A stretch of 64,000 nt of DNA from Caulobacter hibisci (GTDB taxonomy: Bacteria; Pseudomonadota; Alphaproteobacteria; Caulobacterales; Caulobacteraceae): NCBI RefSeq assembly GCF_016135805.1, contig NZ_JADWOX010000004.1, forward strand, positions 235,767 to 299,766, given 5' to 3'. Of the stretch, positions 16,974 to 26,089 are shown in pieces. The notes beneath the pieces were generated by a model. It did no database searches. It was given only the letters and a program-made list of their open reading frames with translations, and was not told the origin of the DNA. Position numbers and translations under genes: made by a program. Numbering within the stretch: position 1 is the stretch's first letter; each line of letters begins with the position of its first letter.

Positions 16974-19900
16974 ATGTCGCCGACCTCTTCCCGCCACACC
17001 GTCTCCCGCACCAACGTCGATCTCTGGACGACCCTGGGGCTCGTGCTGGTGCTGGCCTTCTTCGTCGTCAGCGGGACGATCGCCTACCGCAACATCCAGG
17101 TGCTGCGGACCAACAACCAGATGATCATGCACTCGCATAAGGTGCTGATCGCGCTGGACGAGCTGCTGTCCACCGCGCAGGACGCCGAGACGGGACAGCG
17201 CGGCTACCTGCTGACCGGCAACGACCGCTATCTCGAGCCCTACCAGAGCGCGGTGACCGCCGCGGCGACGCGGTTCGAAGCCGTCACGACCCTGATCCAG
17301 GACAATCCCGAACAGCAGGCCAACGCCCGCCAGCTGAAGAAGCACATCGACGCCAAGCTGGCCGAGCTGGACGAGACGATCTCGACGCGCCGCACCCAGG
17401 GCGCCCAGGCCGCCCTGGCCATCGTGTCCACCGATCGCGGCAAGACCGAGATGGACGCCATCCGCAGCCAGCTCGGCGTGATGAGCCAGGAAGAGAACCG
17501 GCTTCGCAGCCTGCGCATCGCCGAGATGCAGGAGGCCTACAAGACCGCCACGATCAGCGGCGTGCTGTCGGGCCTGCTGGGCGCCTTGCTGACCGTGGCG
17601 GTGTTCGTGCTGGTTCGCCGCGCCGCCAGCAGCCGGGCGCGCGAAGAGTGGCTGCAGTCGGGTCAGGTCGGCCTGTCCAACGCCATGATGGGCGACAAGT
17701 CGGTCGAGGAGCTGTCCGAGGCGATCCTGTCGTTCCTGGCCGACTATCTCGGCTTCCAGGCCGGCGCCCTGTTCAAGGGCGAGAACGGCCACTTCTATCG
17801 CGCCGCGGCCCTGGGCATTCCCGGCGACGCCAACGTGCCGCAACGCTTCAACCTGAAGGAAGGCCTGCTGGGCAAGGTAGCCGCCGACGGCAAGCCGACC
17901 ATCGTCCGCGACGTGCCCGACGGCTACATGGCGATCGGTTCGGGCCTGGGCCAGGACAAGCCGCGCCACCTGGTGCTCGTGCCCACCCACGCCGACGACA
18001 CGGTCAACGCCGTCATCGAGCTGGGCTTCCTGCATCTGGTCGGCGACCAGGTCGTGACCCTGCTCGACCAGTCCGCCGCGGCCATCGGCATCGCCCTGCG
18101 CTCGGCGCGCTATCGCTCGGAACTGCAGAACGCCCTTGAAGAGACCCAGCGCCAGTCCGAAGAGCTGCAGGTGCAGAGCGAGGAGCTGCGGGTCTCCAAC
18201 GAGGAGTTGGAGGAACAGGGTCGCGCCCTGAAGGAATCCCAGACCCGGCTGGAGCAGCAGCAGGTCGAGCTGGAGCAGACCAACAGCCAGCTGGAAGAGC
18301 AGGCCCAGACCCTGGAGACCCAGCGCGACGAGTTGGAGCGCACCGGCGCGGCGATTGCTCTGAAGGCCCGCGAGCTGGAGCAGGCCAGCCAGTACAAGTC
18401 CGACTTCCTGGCAAACATGAGCCACGAGCTGCGCACGCCGCTGAACTCGCTGCTGATCCTGTCCAAGCTGCTCAGCGACAATCCCGACGGCAACCTCTCG
18501 ACCGACCAGGTGAAGTTCGCCCAGACCATCGCATCGTCGGGCAACGACCTGCTGACCCTGATCAACGACATCCTCGACCTGTCGAAGATCGAGGCCGGCC
18601 ACATCGAGATCCGGCCCGAAACCCTGACCTTGCAGCGCCTGACCAGCGACCTGCGCCAGCTGTTCCAGCCGGTCGCCGACGAGCGCAAGCTGGCCTTCGA
18701 GATCCAGGTCGCCGAGGGCTGCCCGGCCGCCATCGAGACCGATCGCCAGCGCCTGGAGCAGGTGCTCAAGAACCTGCTGTCCAACGCCTTCAAGTTCACC
18801 GAGAAGGGCGGCGTCACCCTGACCATCGCGCCGGACGGCCTGGGCGGCCTGTCGCTGGCGGTGAAGGATACCGGCATCGGCATTTCCCGCGAACAGCAGG
18901 AAAGTGTCTTCGAGGCCTTCCGCCAGGCCGACGGCACGATCAGCCGTCGCTACGGCGGCACCGGCCTTGGCCTGTCGATCTCGCGCGAGCTGGCGCGCCT
19001 GCTGGGCGGCATCATCACGCTGGAGAGCCGGCCCGGCGAAGGCAGCACCTTCAAGGTGACGATCCCGCTGGCCTACGATCCGACCGGCGTCGCGCCGCGC
19101 GAGCCGAGCCTCCGCGCGCCCTCTCCCCTGCCCTCAGCGCCCCAAGCCCTTCCGCAGGCGCCGCGTCCCGCGCCGCTGGCCCAGGCCGTCGAGGACGACC
19201 GCGACCAGTTGGCCGGCGCGCGCCGGGTGCTGCTGGTGATCGAGGATGACGAGGTGTTCGCCGCCATCGTCCGCGACCTGTCGCGCGAGATCGGCTTCCA
19301 GTGCCTGGTGGCCGGCACCGCCGAGGAGGCGCTGAAGCTGGCCCGCCAGTTCAAGCCGAGCGCCGTGGTGCTGGACGTCGGCCTGCCCGACGAGTCCGGC
19401 CTGATGGTGCTGGACCGCCTGAAGCGCGACGACGCCACCCGCCACATCCCGATCCATGTGGTCTCGGCCAGCGACCACGCCCAGACGGCCCTGTCGCTGG
19501 GCGCCATCGGCTACATGGTCAAGCCCGTGAAGCGCGACGAACTGGCCGAGGTGCTGCAAGCGCTGGAGTCCAAGCTGACCAGCACCGTGCGGCGCATCCT
19601 GATCGTCGAGGACGACCCGGTGCAGCGCGAGGCCGTCGGCCGGTTGCTGGCCTCGGGCGACGTCGAGACCGTCGCCGTCGGCACCGCGGCCGAGTGCCTG
19701 GAGGCGCTGCAGCACCAGACCTTCGACTGCATGGTGCTGGACCTGTCGCTGCCCGACGCCTCGGGCTACTCGCTGCTGGAAACCCTGAGCCAGGACGGCG
19801 AGCGCGCCTTCCCGCCGGTCATCGTCTATACCGGCCACGACCTGTCGGCCGACGACGAGCAGAAGCTGCGCCGCTATTCCAGCTCGATCATCATCAAGGG

Positions 19901-20408
19901 CGCCAAGTCGCCCGAGCGGCTGATCGACGAGGTGTCGCTGTTCCTGCACCAGGTGGTGTCGGAGTTGCCGCCCGAGCAGCAGAAGATGATCCAGAAGGCC
20001 CGCAACCGCGACGCCGTGCTGGAAGGCCGCCGGATCCTCATCGTCGAGGACGACATCCGCAACGTCTACTCGCTGACCAACGTGCTGGAGCCGCGCGGCG
20101 CGATCGTCGAGATCGCCCGCAACGGCCAGGAGGCGATCGACGCCCTGGCCCGCTCGTCCGAAGATCCCGCGCGGACCGTCGACCTGGTGCTGATGGACGT
20201 GATGATGCCGGTGATGGACGGCCTGACCGCCACCCGCCAGATCCGCGACGACGCACGCTGGGGCAAACTGCCGATCCTGATGCTGACCGCCAAGGCCATG
20301 CCCGACGACCAGGAACGCTGCATCGCCGCCGGGGCCAACGACTACATGGCCAAACCCATCGACGTGGACAAGCTGCTCTCGCTGGTCCGGGTCTGGATGC
20401 CGAGGTAG
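16974..20408 (+). CDS. CHASE3-GAF hybrid sensor histidine kinase with three receiver domains
   Basis: This 1144-residue membrane kinase has TM1 at about residues 19-43, a periplasmic CHASE3 domain (AQDAETGQRGYLLTGNDRYL) to about 180, TM2 at about 188-212, a GAF domain at about 230-375 and a Glu/Gln-rich coiled coil at about 380-470. HisKA has His484 in NMSHELRTP; HATPase_c follows (VLKNLLSNAFKF, GGTGLGLS) to about residue 700. Three receivers carry phospho-acceptors Asp801 (VLDVGLP), Asp923 (VLDLSLP) and Asp1075 (LMDVMMPVMDG). It heads a four-gene operon with cheR, cheB and a second kinase. No DNA-binding output is present, so downstream partners lie elsewhere. Confidence 0.95.
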   Translation: MSPTSSRHTVSRTNVDLWTTLGLVLVLAFFVVSGTIAYRNIQVLRTNNQMIMHSHKVLIALDELLSTAQDAETGQRGYLLTGNDRYLEPYQSAVTAAATRFEAVTTLIQDNPEQQANARQLKKHIDAKLAELDETISTRRTQGAQAALAIVSTDRGKTEMDAIRSQLGVMSQEENRLRSLRIAEMQEAYKTATISGVLSGLLGALLTVAVFVLVRRAASSRAREEWLQSGQVGLSNAMMGDKSVEELSEAILSFLADYLGFQAGALFKGENGHFYRAAALGIPGDANVPQRFNLKEGLLGKVAADGKPTIVRDVPDGYMAIGSGLGQDKPRHLVLVPTHADDTVNAVIELGFLHLVGDQVVTLLDQSAAAIGIALRSARYRSELQNALEETQRQSEELQVQSEELRVSNEELEEQGRALKESQTRLEQQQVELEQTNSQLEEQAQTLETQRDELERTGAAIALKARELEQASQYKSDFLANMSHELRTPLNSLLILSKLLSDNPDGNLSTDQVKFAQTIASSGNDLLTLINDILDLSKIEAGHIEIRPETLTLQRLTSDLRQLFQPVADERKLAFEIQVAEGCPAAIETDRQRLEQVLKNLLSNAFKFTEKGGVTLTIAPDGLGGLSLAVKDTGIGISREQQESVFEAFRQADGTISRRYGGTGLGLSISRELARLLGGIITLESRPGEGSTFKVTIPLAYDPTGVAPREPSLRAPSPLPSAPQALPQAPRPAPLAQAVEDDRDQLAGARRVLLVIEDDEVFAAIVRDLSREIGFQCLVAGTAEEALKLARQFKPSAVVLDVGLPDESGLMVLDRLKRDDATRHIPIHVVSASDHAQTALSLGAIGYMVKPVKRDELAEVLQALESKLTSTVRRILIVEDDPVQREAVGRLLASGDVETVAVGTAAECLEALQHQTFDCMVLDLSLPDASGYSLLETLSQDGERAFPPVIVYTGHDLSADDEQKLRRYSSSIIIKGAKSPERLIDEVSLFLHQVVSELPPEQQKMIQKARNRDAVLEGRRILIVEDDIRNVYSLTNVLEPRGAIVEIARNGQEAIDALARSSEDPARTVDLVLMDVMMPVMDGLTATRQIRDDARWGKLPILMLTAKAMPDDQERCIAAGANDYMAKPIDVDKLLSLVRVWMPR

Positions 20409-20413
20409 GCGCC

Positions 20414-21238
20414 ATGCCCGAAGCCGTCGTCGACCTCGAAATTCAGCTGCTGCTGGAGGCGCTGTACCAGCGCTACCACTACGACTTCCGCCACTACGCC
20501 CGCGCGTCGATCAAGCGTCGCCTGGTGCAGGCCCGCGACCAGCTGGGCTACGCCACCATCTCGGCGATGCAGGACCGCGTGCTGCACGACGCCTCGATGC
20601 TGCCGCGCCTGCTCGACTATCTGACCGTCCAGGTCAGCGAGATGTTCCGCGACCCTACCTACTTCCGGGCGCTGCGCGAGAAGGTGCTGCCGCACCTGAA
20701 GACCTATCCGTCGCTGAAGGTCTGGATCGCGGGGTCCAGCACCGGCGAGGAGGTCTATTCGCTGGCCATCCTGTTCAAGGAGGAAGGCCTCTACGACCGC
20801 ACCCTGTTCTATGCGACCGACATCAATCCCGAGGCTTTGGCGGCGGCCGAAGCTGGCGTCTACGCGCTCGACCGGATCCGCAAGTTCACCGAGAACCATC
20901 AGAAGTCCGGCGGCCGCTCGTCGCTGTCGGACTACTACACCGCCGCCTATGGGCGCGCCGTATTCGACAAGAGCCTGCGCGAGCGGGTGGTGTTTTCCGA
21001 CCACAGCCTGGTCACCGACGCGGTGTTTGCCGAGATGCACCTGATCTCGTGCCGCAACGTGATGATCTATTTCGACCGCCCCTTACAGGACCGGGCCATC
21101 GGCCTGTTCCGCGACTCCCTGGCCCGCAAGGGCTTCCTGGGGCTGGGCTCGAAGGAGAGCCTGCGGTTCTCGGCCCATGCCGGAGGCTTCTCGGACTTCG
21201 TGCCCGGCGAGAAGATCTACCAGAGGCGCGAACCGTGA
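20414..21238 (+). CDS. cheR: CheR-type protein glutamate methyltransferase
   Basis: This 274-residue SAM-dependent methyltransferase has the CheR N-terminal helical domain (YHYDFRHYARASIKRR) and the catalytic domain with TEMFRD-like SEMFRDPTYFR, the SAM-binding VWIAGSSTGEEVYSLAI, TDINPEAL and HLISCRNVMIYF. It begins five bases after the hybrid kinase stop and overlaps cheB by GTGA. No MCP gene is in the window. CheR/CheB pairs of this kind often accompany large hybrid kinases in non-chemotactic signalling, so the methyl acceptor is uncertain. Confidence 0.94.
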   Translation: MPEAVVDLEIQLLLEALYQRYHYDFRHYARASIKRRLVQARDQLGYATISAMQDRVLHDASMLPRLLDYLTVQVSEMFRDPTYFRALREKVLPHLKTYPSLKVWIAGSSTGEEVYSLAILFKEEGLYDRTLFYATDINPEALAAAEAGVYALDRIRKFTENHQKSGGRSSLSDYYTAAYGRAVFDKSLRERVVFSDHSLVTDAVFAEMHLISCRNVMIYFDRPLQDRAIGLFRDSLARKGFLGLGSKESLRFSAHAGGFSDFVPGEKIYQRREP

Positions 21239-21825
21239 GCGGCGCTTCGCCCCAGTCGCCCGCCCAAGCCATCGTGATCGGGGCCTCAGCCGGCGCGGTG
21301 CAGGCGCTGCTGGCCATCCTGCCCGCCCTGCCCGCCAGCTTTCCCCTGCCCGTCCTGGTGGTCGTGCACGTGCCGCCGGACCGCGACAACGTGATGGTGC
21401 CGCTGCTGCAGACCAAGTGCCGGCTGATCGTAAAGGAAGCCGAGGACAAGGAGCCCGTCGTCGGCGGCACGATCTATTTCGCGCCGTCTGACTATCACCT
21501 GCTGGTCGAGGCCGACGGCAGCCTGTCGCTGTCCACCGACGAGCCGGTGAACTATTCGCGGCCGTCGATCGACGTGCTGTTCGAGAGCGCCGCCGATGCG
21601 TTCGGCGAGGGCCTGGTCGGGGCGATCCTGACCGGGGCCAACCACGACGGCGCGGCCGGCCTGAAGGCCCTGGCCGAGGCCGGCGGCGTGGCCATCGTCG
21701 AGGACCCGGCGGCAGCCCATTCGCAAGCCATGCCGCTGTCCGCCCTGGAGGCGTGCCCCACCGCCGCCGTCATGACCCTGGATGCGATCGCATCCTACCT
21801 GTCGAGTTTGGGAACCGCCCGATGA
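21235..21825 (+). CDS. cheB: CheB-type methylesterase without receiver domain
   Basis: This 196-residue protein corresponds to the catalytic domain of CheB only. The expected catalytic positions are Ser18 (IGASAGAVQ), His45 (VVVHVPPDRD) and Asp138 (LTGANHDGAAGL). The usual LTGMGxDGA is LTGANHDGA here. The N-terminal receiver of classical CheB is absent, so its activity is not controlled by direct phosphorylation; control may come from the neighbouring receivers. GTG start overlapping the cheR stop; the 3' end overlaps the next ATG. Confidence 0.92.
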   Translation: MSGASPQSPAQAIVIGASAGAVQALLAILPALPASFPLPVLVVVHVPPDRDNVMVPLLQTKCRLIVKEAEDKEPVVGGTIYFAPSDYHLLVEADGSLSLSTDEPVNYSRPSIDVLFESAADAFGEGLVGAILTGANHDGAAGLKALAEAGGVAIVEDPAAAHSQAMPLSALEACPTAAVMTLDAIASYLSSLGTAR

Positions 21826-22979
21826 TCGCCGAAAAGCCGATCAACTTCCTCCTGGTCGACGACCTGGAAGAGAACCTGCTGGCCCTGGAGGCCCTGCTCC
21901 AGCGCGAAGGCCTGACCTGCCTGAAGGCCCGCTCGGGCGAGGAGGCGCTGGAACTGCTCTTAATGCACGAGGTGGCCCTGGCCCTGCTCGACGTGCAGAT
22001 GCCCGGCATGGACGGCTTCGAGCTGGCCGAGTTCATGCGCGGCAGCGAACGCGCGCGGCACATTCCGATCATCTTCGTCACGGCGGGCGCGGCCAACCTG
22101 CAACGCCGCTTCCGGGGCTACGAGGCCGGGGCCGTGGACTTCATCCAGAAGCCGATCGAGCCGACGGTGCTGCGCAGCAAGGCCGCCGTGTTCTTCGACC
22201 TGCACCAGCAGCGCCAGCAGATCGAGCGCCAGCGCGACGAGCTGGAGGCCGCGACCCAGGCCCTGCGGCGCGCCGACCGCCACAAGGACAGCTTCCTGGC
22301 CGTTCTGGCCCATGAACTGCGCAATCCGGTCGCCGCGCTCAGCGGCGGCCTGCACCTGCTCAACAAGGACATCCCGCCCGAGCGCGCCAGCGACATCCGC
22401 ACACGTATGGACCGGATGCTGTCGCACCTCTCGCACCTGGTCGACGACCTGCTGGACGTGTCGCGGGTCAGCCAGGGCAAGATCTCGCTACGCACCGAGC
22501 GGATCGAGCTCGCCGGCGCGCTGGACTCGGCGATCGAGGCCAGCCAGCACAATATCGACGCCGGCGGCCACCGGTTCGTCACCGACCTACCCGCCGAGAC
22601 GGTCTGGCTCGACGCCGACCCCACGCGGCTGGCCCAGATCGTCGCCAACCTGCTCAACAACGCCGCCAAGTACACGCCGCACGGCGGGACCATCACCCTG
22701 TCGGCGCACGCGGCGAACGGCCAGGTCGAGATCAGCGTCGAGGACACCGGGGTCGGCGTGCCGCCCGAGATGCAGTCGAAGATCTTCGAGATCTTCGCCC
22801 AGGTCGAAGACCACCTGACGAAGGCCCAGGGCGGCCTCGGCATCGGGCTGGCGCTGGTCAAGCAACTGGTCACGCTGCACGGCGGGTCCATCGAGGTGAA
22901 GAGCGCGGGCGAAAACCTCGGCAGCACCTTCACCATCCGGCTGCCGACCGCCGTCGAGGACGCCCAGGCCGGCGCCTGA
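21822..22979 (+). CDS. Response-regulator/histidine kinase hybrid (REC-HisKA-HATPase)
   Basis: This 385-residue soluble protein begins with a receiver (NFLLVDDLEENLLALEALL; phospho-acceptor Asp57 in LLDVQMPGMDG; Lys in FIQKPIEP), followed by a coiled coil and a kinase core with His164 in VLAHELRNP, N box QIVANLLNNAAKYTPHGG and G boxes VEDTGVGVP and GGLGIGLALVK. An input receiver fused to a kinase lets one phosphorelay gate another. ATGA overlap with cheB puts it in the same translationally coupled operon. No transmembrane segment. Confidence 0.94.
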   Translation: MIAEKPINFLLVDDLEENLLALEALLQREGLTCLKARSGEEALELLLMHEVALALLDVQMPGMDGFELAEFMRGSERARHIPIIFVTAGAANLQRRFRGYEAGAVDFIQKPIEPTVLRSKAAVFFDLHQQRQQIERQRDELEAATQALRRADRHKDSFLAVLAHELRNPVAALSGGLHLLNKDIPPERASDIRTRMDRMLSHLSHLVDDLLDVSRVSQGKISLRTERIELAGALDSAIEASQHNIDAGGHRFVTDLPAETVWLDADPTRLAQIVANLLNNAAKYTPHGGTITLSAHAANGQVEISVEDTGVGVPPEMQSKIFEIFAQVEDHLTKAQGGLGIGLALVKQLVTLHGGSIEVKSAGENLGSTFTIRLPTAVEDAQAGA

Positions 22980-23015
22980 GGGCGAGCACTTCCGACATCA
23001 GACGGCCGCCACGAC

Positions 23016-23037
23016 CGGCCGCCCCGCGGGGCGGCCG
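23016..23037 (+). terminator. GC-rich hairpin after the signalling operon
   Basis: A 22-base self-complementary run, CGGCCGCCCC followed by its complement, begins 37 bases after the kinase stop. No T tract follows, so it is a probable but not classical terminator. Confidence 0.45.
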
Positions 23038-23102
23038 CGATGCCGCGTGGGTCAATTCCGCCCTGGCCGGCGCCTCGCAATCGGCAGCCCCGAATGGTAG
23101 GC

Positions 23103-23119
23103 CATATATCGTATAATTT
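23103..23119. promoter_or_regulatory. GntR-type operator candidate 1 (before TonB receptor)
   Basis: The sequence CATATATCGTATAATTT, in otherwise GC-rich DNA, is identical over 17 bases to the site at 33734-33750, and in both cases TTGACG follows two to three bases later, resembling a -35 element. It lies 64 bases before the receptor start. The core ATATCGTATA is shared with the sites near 33450, 43250 and 45340. Confidence 0.7.
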
Positions 23120-23182
23120 ATTTTGACGTTGTCTGAGTTATATGCGTTCCTCCTGTCACGAATTTGTCAGGGGAGAGGACAG

Positions 23183-25900
23183 ATGGTGATCCGTTGTAAG
23201 GATTGGTTGTTAGCGGCGGCGAGCGTGTCGGCGGTCTTGGTATGGTGCCCAGCGAACGCCCAGCCGGCGGCAGCGGATACGAGCGCGACGAGCGAAAAGT
23301 CGGACAAAAAGGCGGAGGATGACCCCAACGTCGTCGATACCGTCATCGTCAAGGGCATCCGGGGCAGCCTGAACGCCGCGGCCGAGAAGAAGCGCAAGTC
23401 GGCGCAGATCGTGGAATCGATCGAATCCGAAGACGTCGGCAAGCTGCCCGACAACAACGTTCCCGAGGCTCTGTCGCGCATCACCGGCGTGCAGATCGAG
23501 CGGGTCCACGGCGAAGGCTCGAACGTGACGATCCGCGGCATGTCCGGGATCTCGACCACCATCAACGGCAACAGCAACAGCGTCGGCGAGGCCCGCTCGA
23601 CCAACCTGGCCGACATCCCGGCCGAACTGCTGAAGTCGGTCCAGGTCTACAAGACCCGCACCGCCGACCAGGTCGAAGGCGGCATCGCCGGCACGGTCAA
23701 TGTCGAACTGCGCCGGCCGCTGGACCTGCGCAACGGCTACACGATCGCCGGCAGCATCAAGAACGTCTACGGCAGCACCGGCGACACCAAGAGCCCCTAT
23801 GCCAGCCTGCTTGTCGGCAACCACTTCGACACCGCCATCGGCGAGATGGGCTTCCTGATCAACGGTTCCTACACGCGCAACAACTACGAAGAAGACTTCG
23901 TCGAGAGCGAGTCCCCGGCGAAGTTCAACGGCACGGCTCTCGCCTCCCTGCCCGCCAACCAGCAGAACATCATTTCCCCCTACGCCGTGAACTACGGCGT
24001 GGAACAGGGCAAGATCACCCGTCCTTCGATCAGCCTGGTCGGCCAGTGGCGCTACAACGAGCACCTCGATTTCGTACTCGAGGGCTCCTACTTCGGCAGC
24101 GCCGAAAAGCGCGCCCGCGATCGACTGCACGCCACGATCCGCGATGATCGCCACACCGTCTCCAACGTGGTGCTGGGATCGGACGGCCGCACCGTCCAGT
24201 CACTGACCGTCAGCCGCGACGAGGGCGTCGACGCCAGCGCGCAGTCCTATTACGAGGAAGTCGACTCCGACAACTACACCACAAATGCAGAGATACACTG
24301 GCGGGGCGACCGGCTACAGGTCAACGGCTCGACCCAGTACAACTGGAGCTCGACCGAGTACTACGGCATTCTGACTATAGCACGTCTTCTGGACTCGACT
24401 GGCGGCCTGATCAAATCGATCAACGTCGACCTGAATTCGAACAAGGTGCCCGGCCGAGGCGCCTTCATCACCTTCCCGACCACGGACCTGTCGAACGTCG
24501 CCAACTACCAGCTGTCCCAAACGCACGACGAGCAGACCTACGCCAAGAGCCACGAGTTCGTCATCGCCACCGACGCCACCTATCGCGTCAGCGAGGACAA
24601 GCTGCTGCGGAGCATCATGGTCGGCCTGCGCTACAACGACCGCCACACCACGCGCGACTACGGCTATCGCGACACCTTCCTGACCCACAGCCTGACAGGC
24701 TTCGCCCAGGGCGTCGGCGTCGTGACCTCCCAGGCGGACGTCGGCGGCTTCTCCCCGACCTGGTACCACCTGTCGGGCAAGGACATCATGGCCAACCTGC
24801 CGGCGTTCCGCGCGGCCTCAAGCTGGACCACTGAAAAGCCGCCCGGCAACCTCGGCCAGAGCTATGTCGATGACGAAAAGTCGCTGGCCGGGTTCGTCAA
24901 CCTGAACTACGCGGTCAAGGGCCGCTTCCCAATCGACGGCGTCGCCGGCGTGCGGGTCGTGCGCACCGAAGGCATGATCGACAGCGCCAAGTACACCGTC
25001 GTGCCTGGGAAGCCTGACGACATCGTCGAGACATCGGGTGGCGGCGATTATGTCGACGTCCTGCCCAGCATCAACGCCGTGGTTCACTTCACGCCGAAGC
25101 TTCAACTGCGCTTGGCCTACACCTACAATGTGCAGCGGCCCAGCTTCCTGGACACGTCGTCGTGGCAGACGATCATCACTGACGCCAAGCTGATCTTCTC
25201 GGGCAACCCGGACCTGAAGCCGAACCGCTCGACAAACTACGACGCCTCGCTCGAATACTATTTCGGCCGTGGCGGTATCGTTTCAGCCGGTGTCTTCCTG
25301 AAAAAGCCCGATGGCTACATCTACTACGACTACGCCACCGAGAAGCACCCGGAGCTCGGCACCGAGCAAGCCGACTGGACCGTCTACAAGAACCGCAACG
25401 CCGGTCCCGGCGAGTTCCTGGGCTATGAGTTCAACGCCAGCGGCTTCTTCGACTTCCTGCCCGGCAAGCTGCGCAACTTCGGCGCCAGCGCGAACTTCAC
25501 CTACATGGACAAGTTCGAGATCCGCTATCCGTTCAAGGAAGCGGCCCAGCGCGCCATCCCCGGCGTCTACGACGCCGACAGCACTTCGAAGTACACCTAC
25601 AACCTGGCGCTCTATTACGACACGCCGCAGTTCAGCGCCCGCGTCGCCTACAATTACCGGGCCCGCTACAAGGTCTGGGTCTGGCCGGAATTCCCCGAAT
25701 ACTCGCCGTACAACGACGCGACCTCGCGCCTGGACGCGGCGGTCAACTGGACTCCGATCAAGCAGCTGACCCTCAGCCTCGAGGGCTCCAACCTGCTGAA
25801 GGAAAACAACAACGTCTATTGGGGGCAGGATCGCATGCTGCCGCTCGGCGTGCGCGTGCAGGCCCGCACCCTGCAGGTCAGCGCCCGCTTCCGCTACTGA
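23183..25900 (+). CDS. TonB-dependent receptor, Xanthomonas/Caulobacter type
   Basis: This 905-residue outer-membrane receptor has a signal peptide (residues 1-27, ending PANAQ), a plug with VIVKGIRGSLNAAAEKKR, LPDNNVPEALSRITGVQI and SNVTIRGM (features of the Xanthomonas/Caulobacter-type receptor group), and a barrel ending LQVSARFRY with an aromatic terminal residue. Such receptors often import oligosaccharides. The ATG at 23183 follows GGGAGAGGA. A shared AT-rich operator lies upstream and a glycosidase operon converges from the right, so it probably imports glycan or glycopeptide fragments. No SusD-like partner is present. Confidence 0.93.
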   Translation: MVIRCKDWLLAAASVSAVLVWCPANAQPAAADTSATSEKSDKKAEDDPNVVDTVIVKGIRGSLNAAAEKKRKSAQIVESIESEDVGKLPDNNVPEALSRITGVQIERVHGEGSNVTIRGMSGISTTINGNSNSVGEARSTNLADIPAELLKSVQVYKTRTADQVEGGIAGTVNVELRRPLDLRNGYTIAGSIKNVYGSTGDTKSPYASLLVGNHFDTAIGEMGFLINGSYTRNNYEEDFVESESPAKFNGTALASLPANQQNIISPYAVNYGVEQGKITRPSISLVGQWRYNEHLDFVLEGSYFGSAEKRARDRLHATIRDDRHTVSNVVLGSDGRTVQSLTVSRDEGVDASAQSYYEEVDSDNYTTNAEIHWRGDRLQVNGSTQYNWSSTEYYGILTIARLLDSTGGLIKSINVDLNSNKVPGRGAFITFPTTDLSNVANYQLSQTHDEQTYAKSHEFVIATDATYRVSEDKLLRSIMVGLRYNDRHTTRDYGYRDTFLTHSLTGFAQGVGVVTSQADVGGFSPTWYHLSGKDIMANLPAFRAASSWTTEKPPGNLGQSYVDDEKSLAGFVNLNYAVKGRFPIDGVAGVRVVRTEGMIDSAKYTVVPGKPDDIVETSGGGDYVDVLPSINAVVHFTPKLQLRLAYTYNVQRPSFLDTSSWQTIITDAKLIFSGNPDLKPNRSTNYDASLEYYFGRGGIVSAGVFLKKPDGYIYYDYATEKHPELGTEQADWTVYKNRNAGPGEFLGYEFNASGFFDFLPGKLRNFGASANFTYMDKFEIRYPFKEAAQRAIPGVYDADSTSKYTYNLALYYDTPQFSARVAYNYRARYKVWVWPEFPEYSPYNDATSRLDAAVNWTPIKQLTLSLEGSNLLKENNNVYWGQDRMLPLGVRVQARTLQVSARFRY

Positions 25901-25969
25901 CCCGCGATGTTTCGACGCTCGGCTCCGCCGAGCGTCGCCTGGGCGGCGCCCTCCCGGCTCGCTCTTGTT

Positions 25970-26001
25970 GGGGAGGGACCTTCGGGTCCCTCCCCTTTTT
26001 T
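25970..26001 (+). terminator. Rho-independent terminator after TonB receptor
   Basis: The stem GGGGAGGGACC, tetraloop TTCG and GGTCCCTCCCC are followed by TTTTTT. It is 70 bases after the receptor stop and is a textbook intrinsic terminator. Confidence 0.95.
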
Positions 26002-26030
26002 GTGTCCGCCCGCCCGTGACTGGGCGCATG

Positions 26031-26063
26031 AAAAAGGGGCGCTGACCGACCGGCCAGCGCCCC
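26031..26063 (-). terminator. Rho-independent terminator of the glycosidase operon
   Basis: Read on the minus strand, the stem GGGGCGCTG ... CAGCGCCCC is followed by TTTTT. It lies 26 bases beyond the GH27 stop codon. Confidence 0.88.
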
Positions 26064-26089
26064 TCGCCTCTTCGGCGTGAAAGGGAGGC

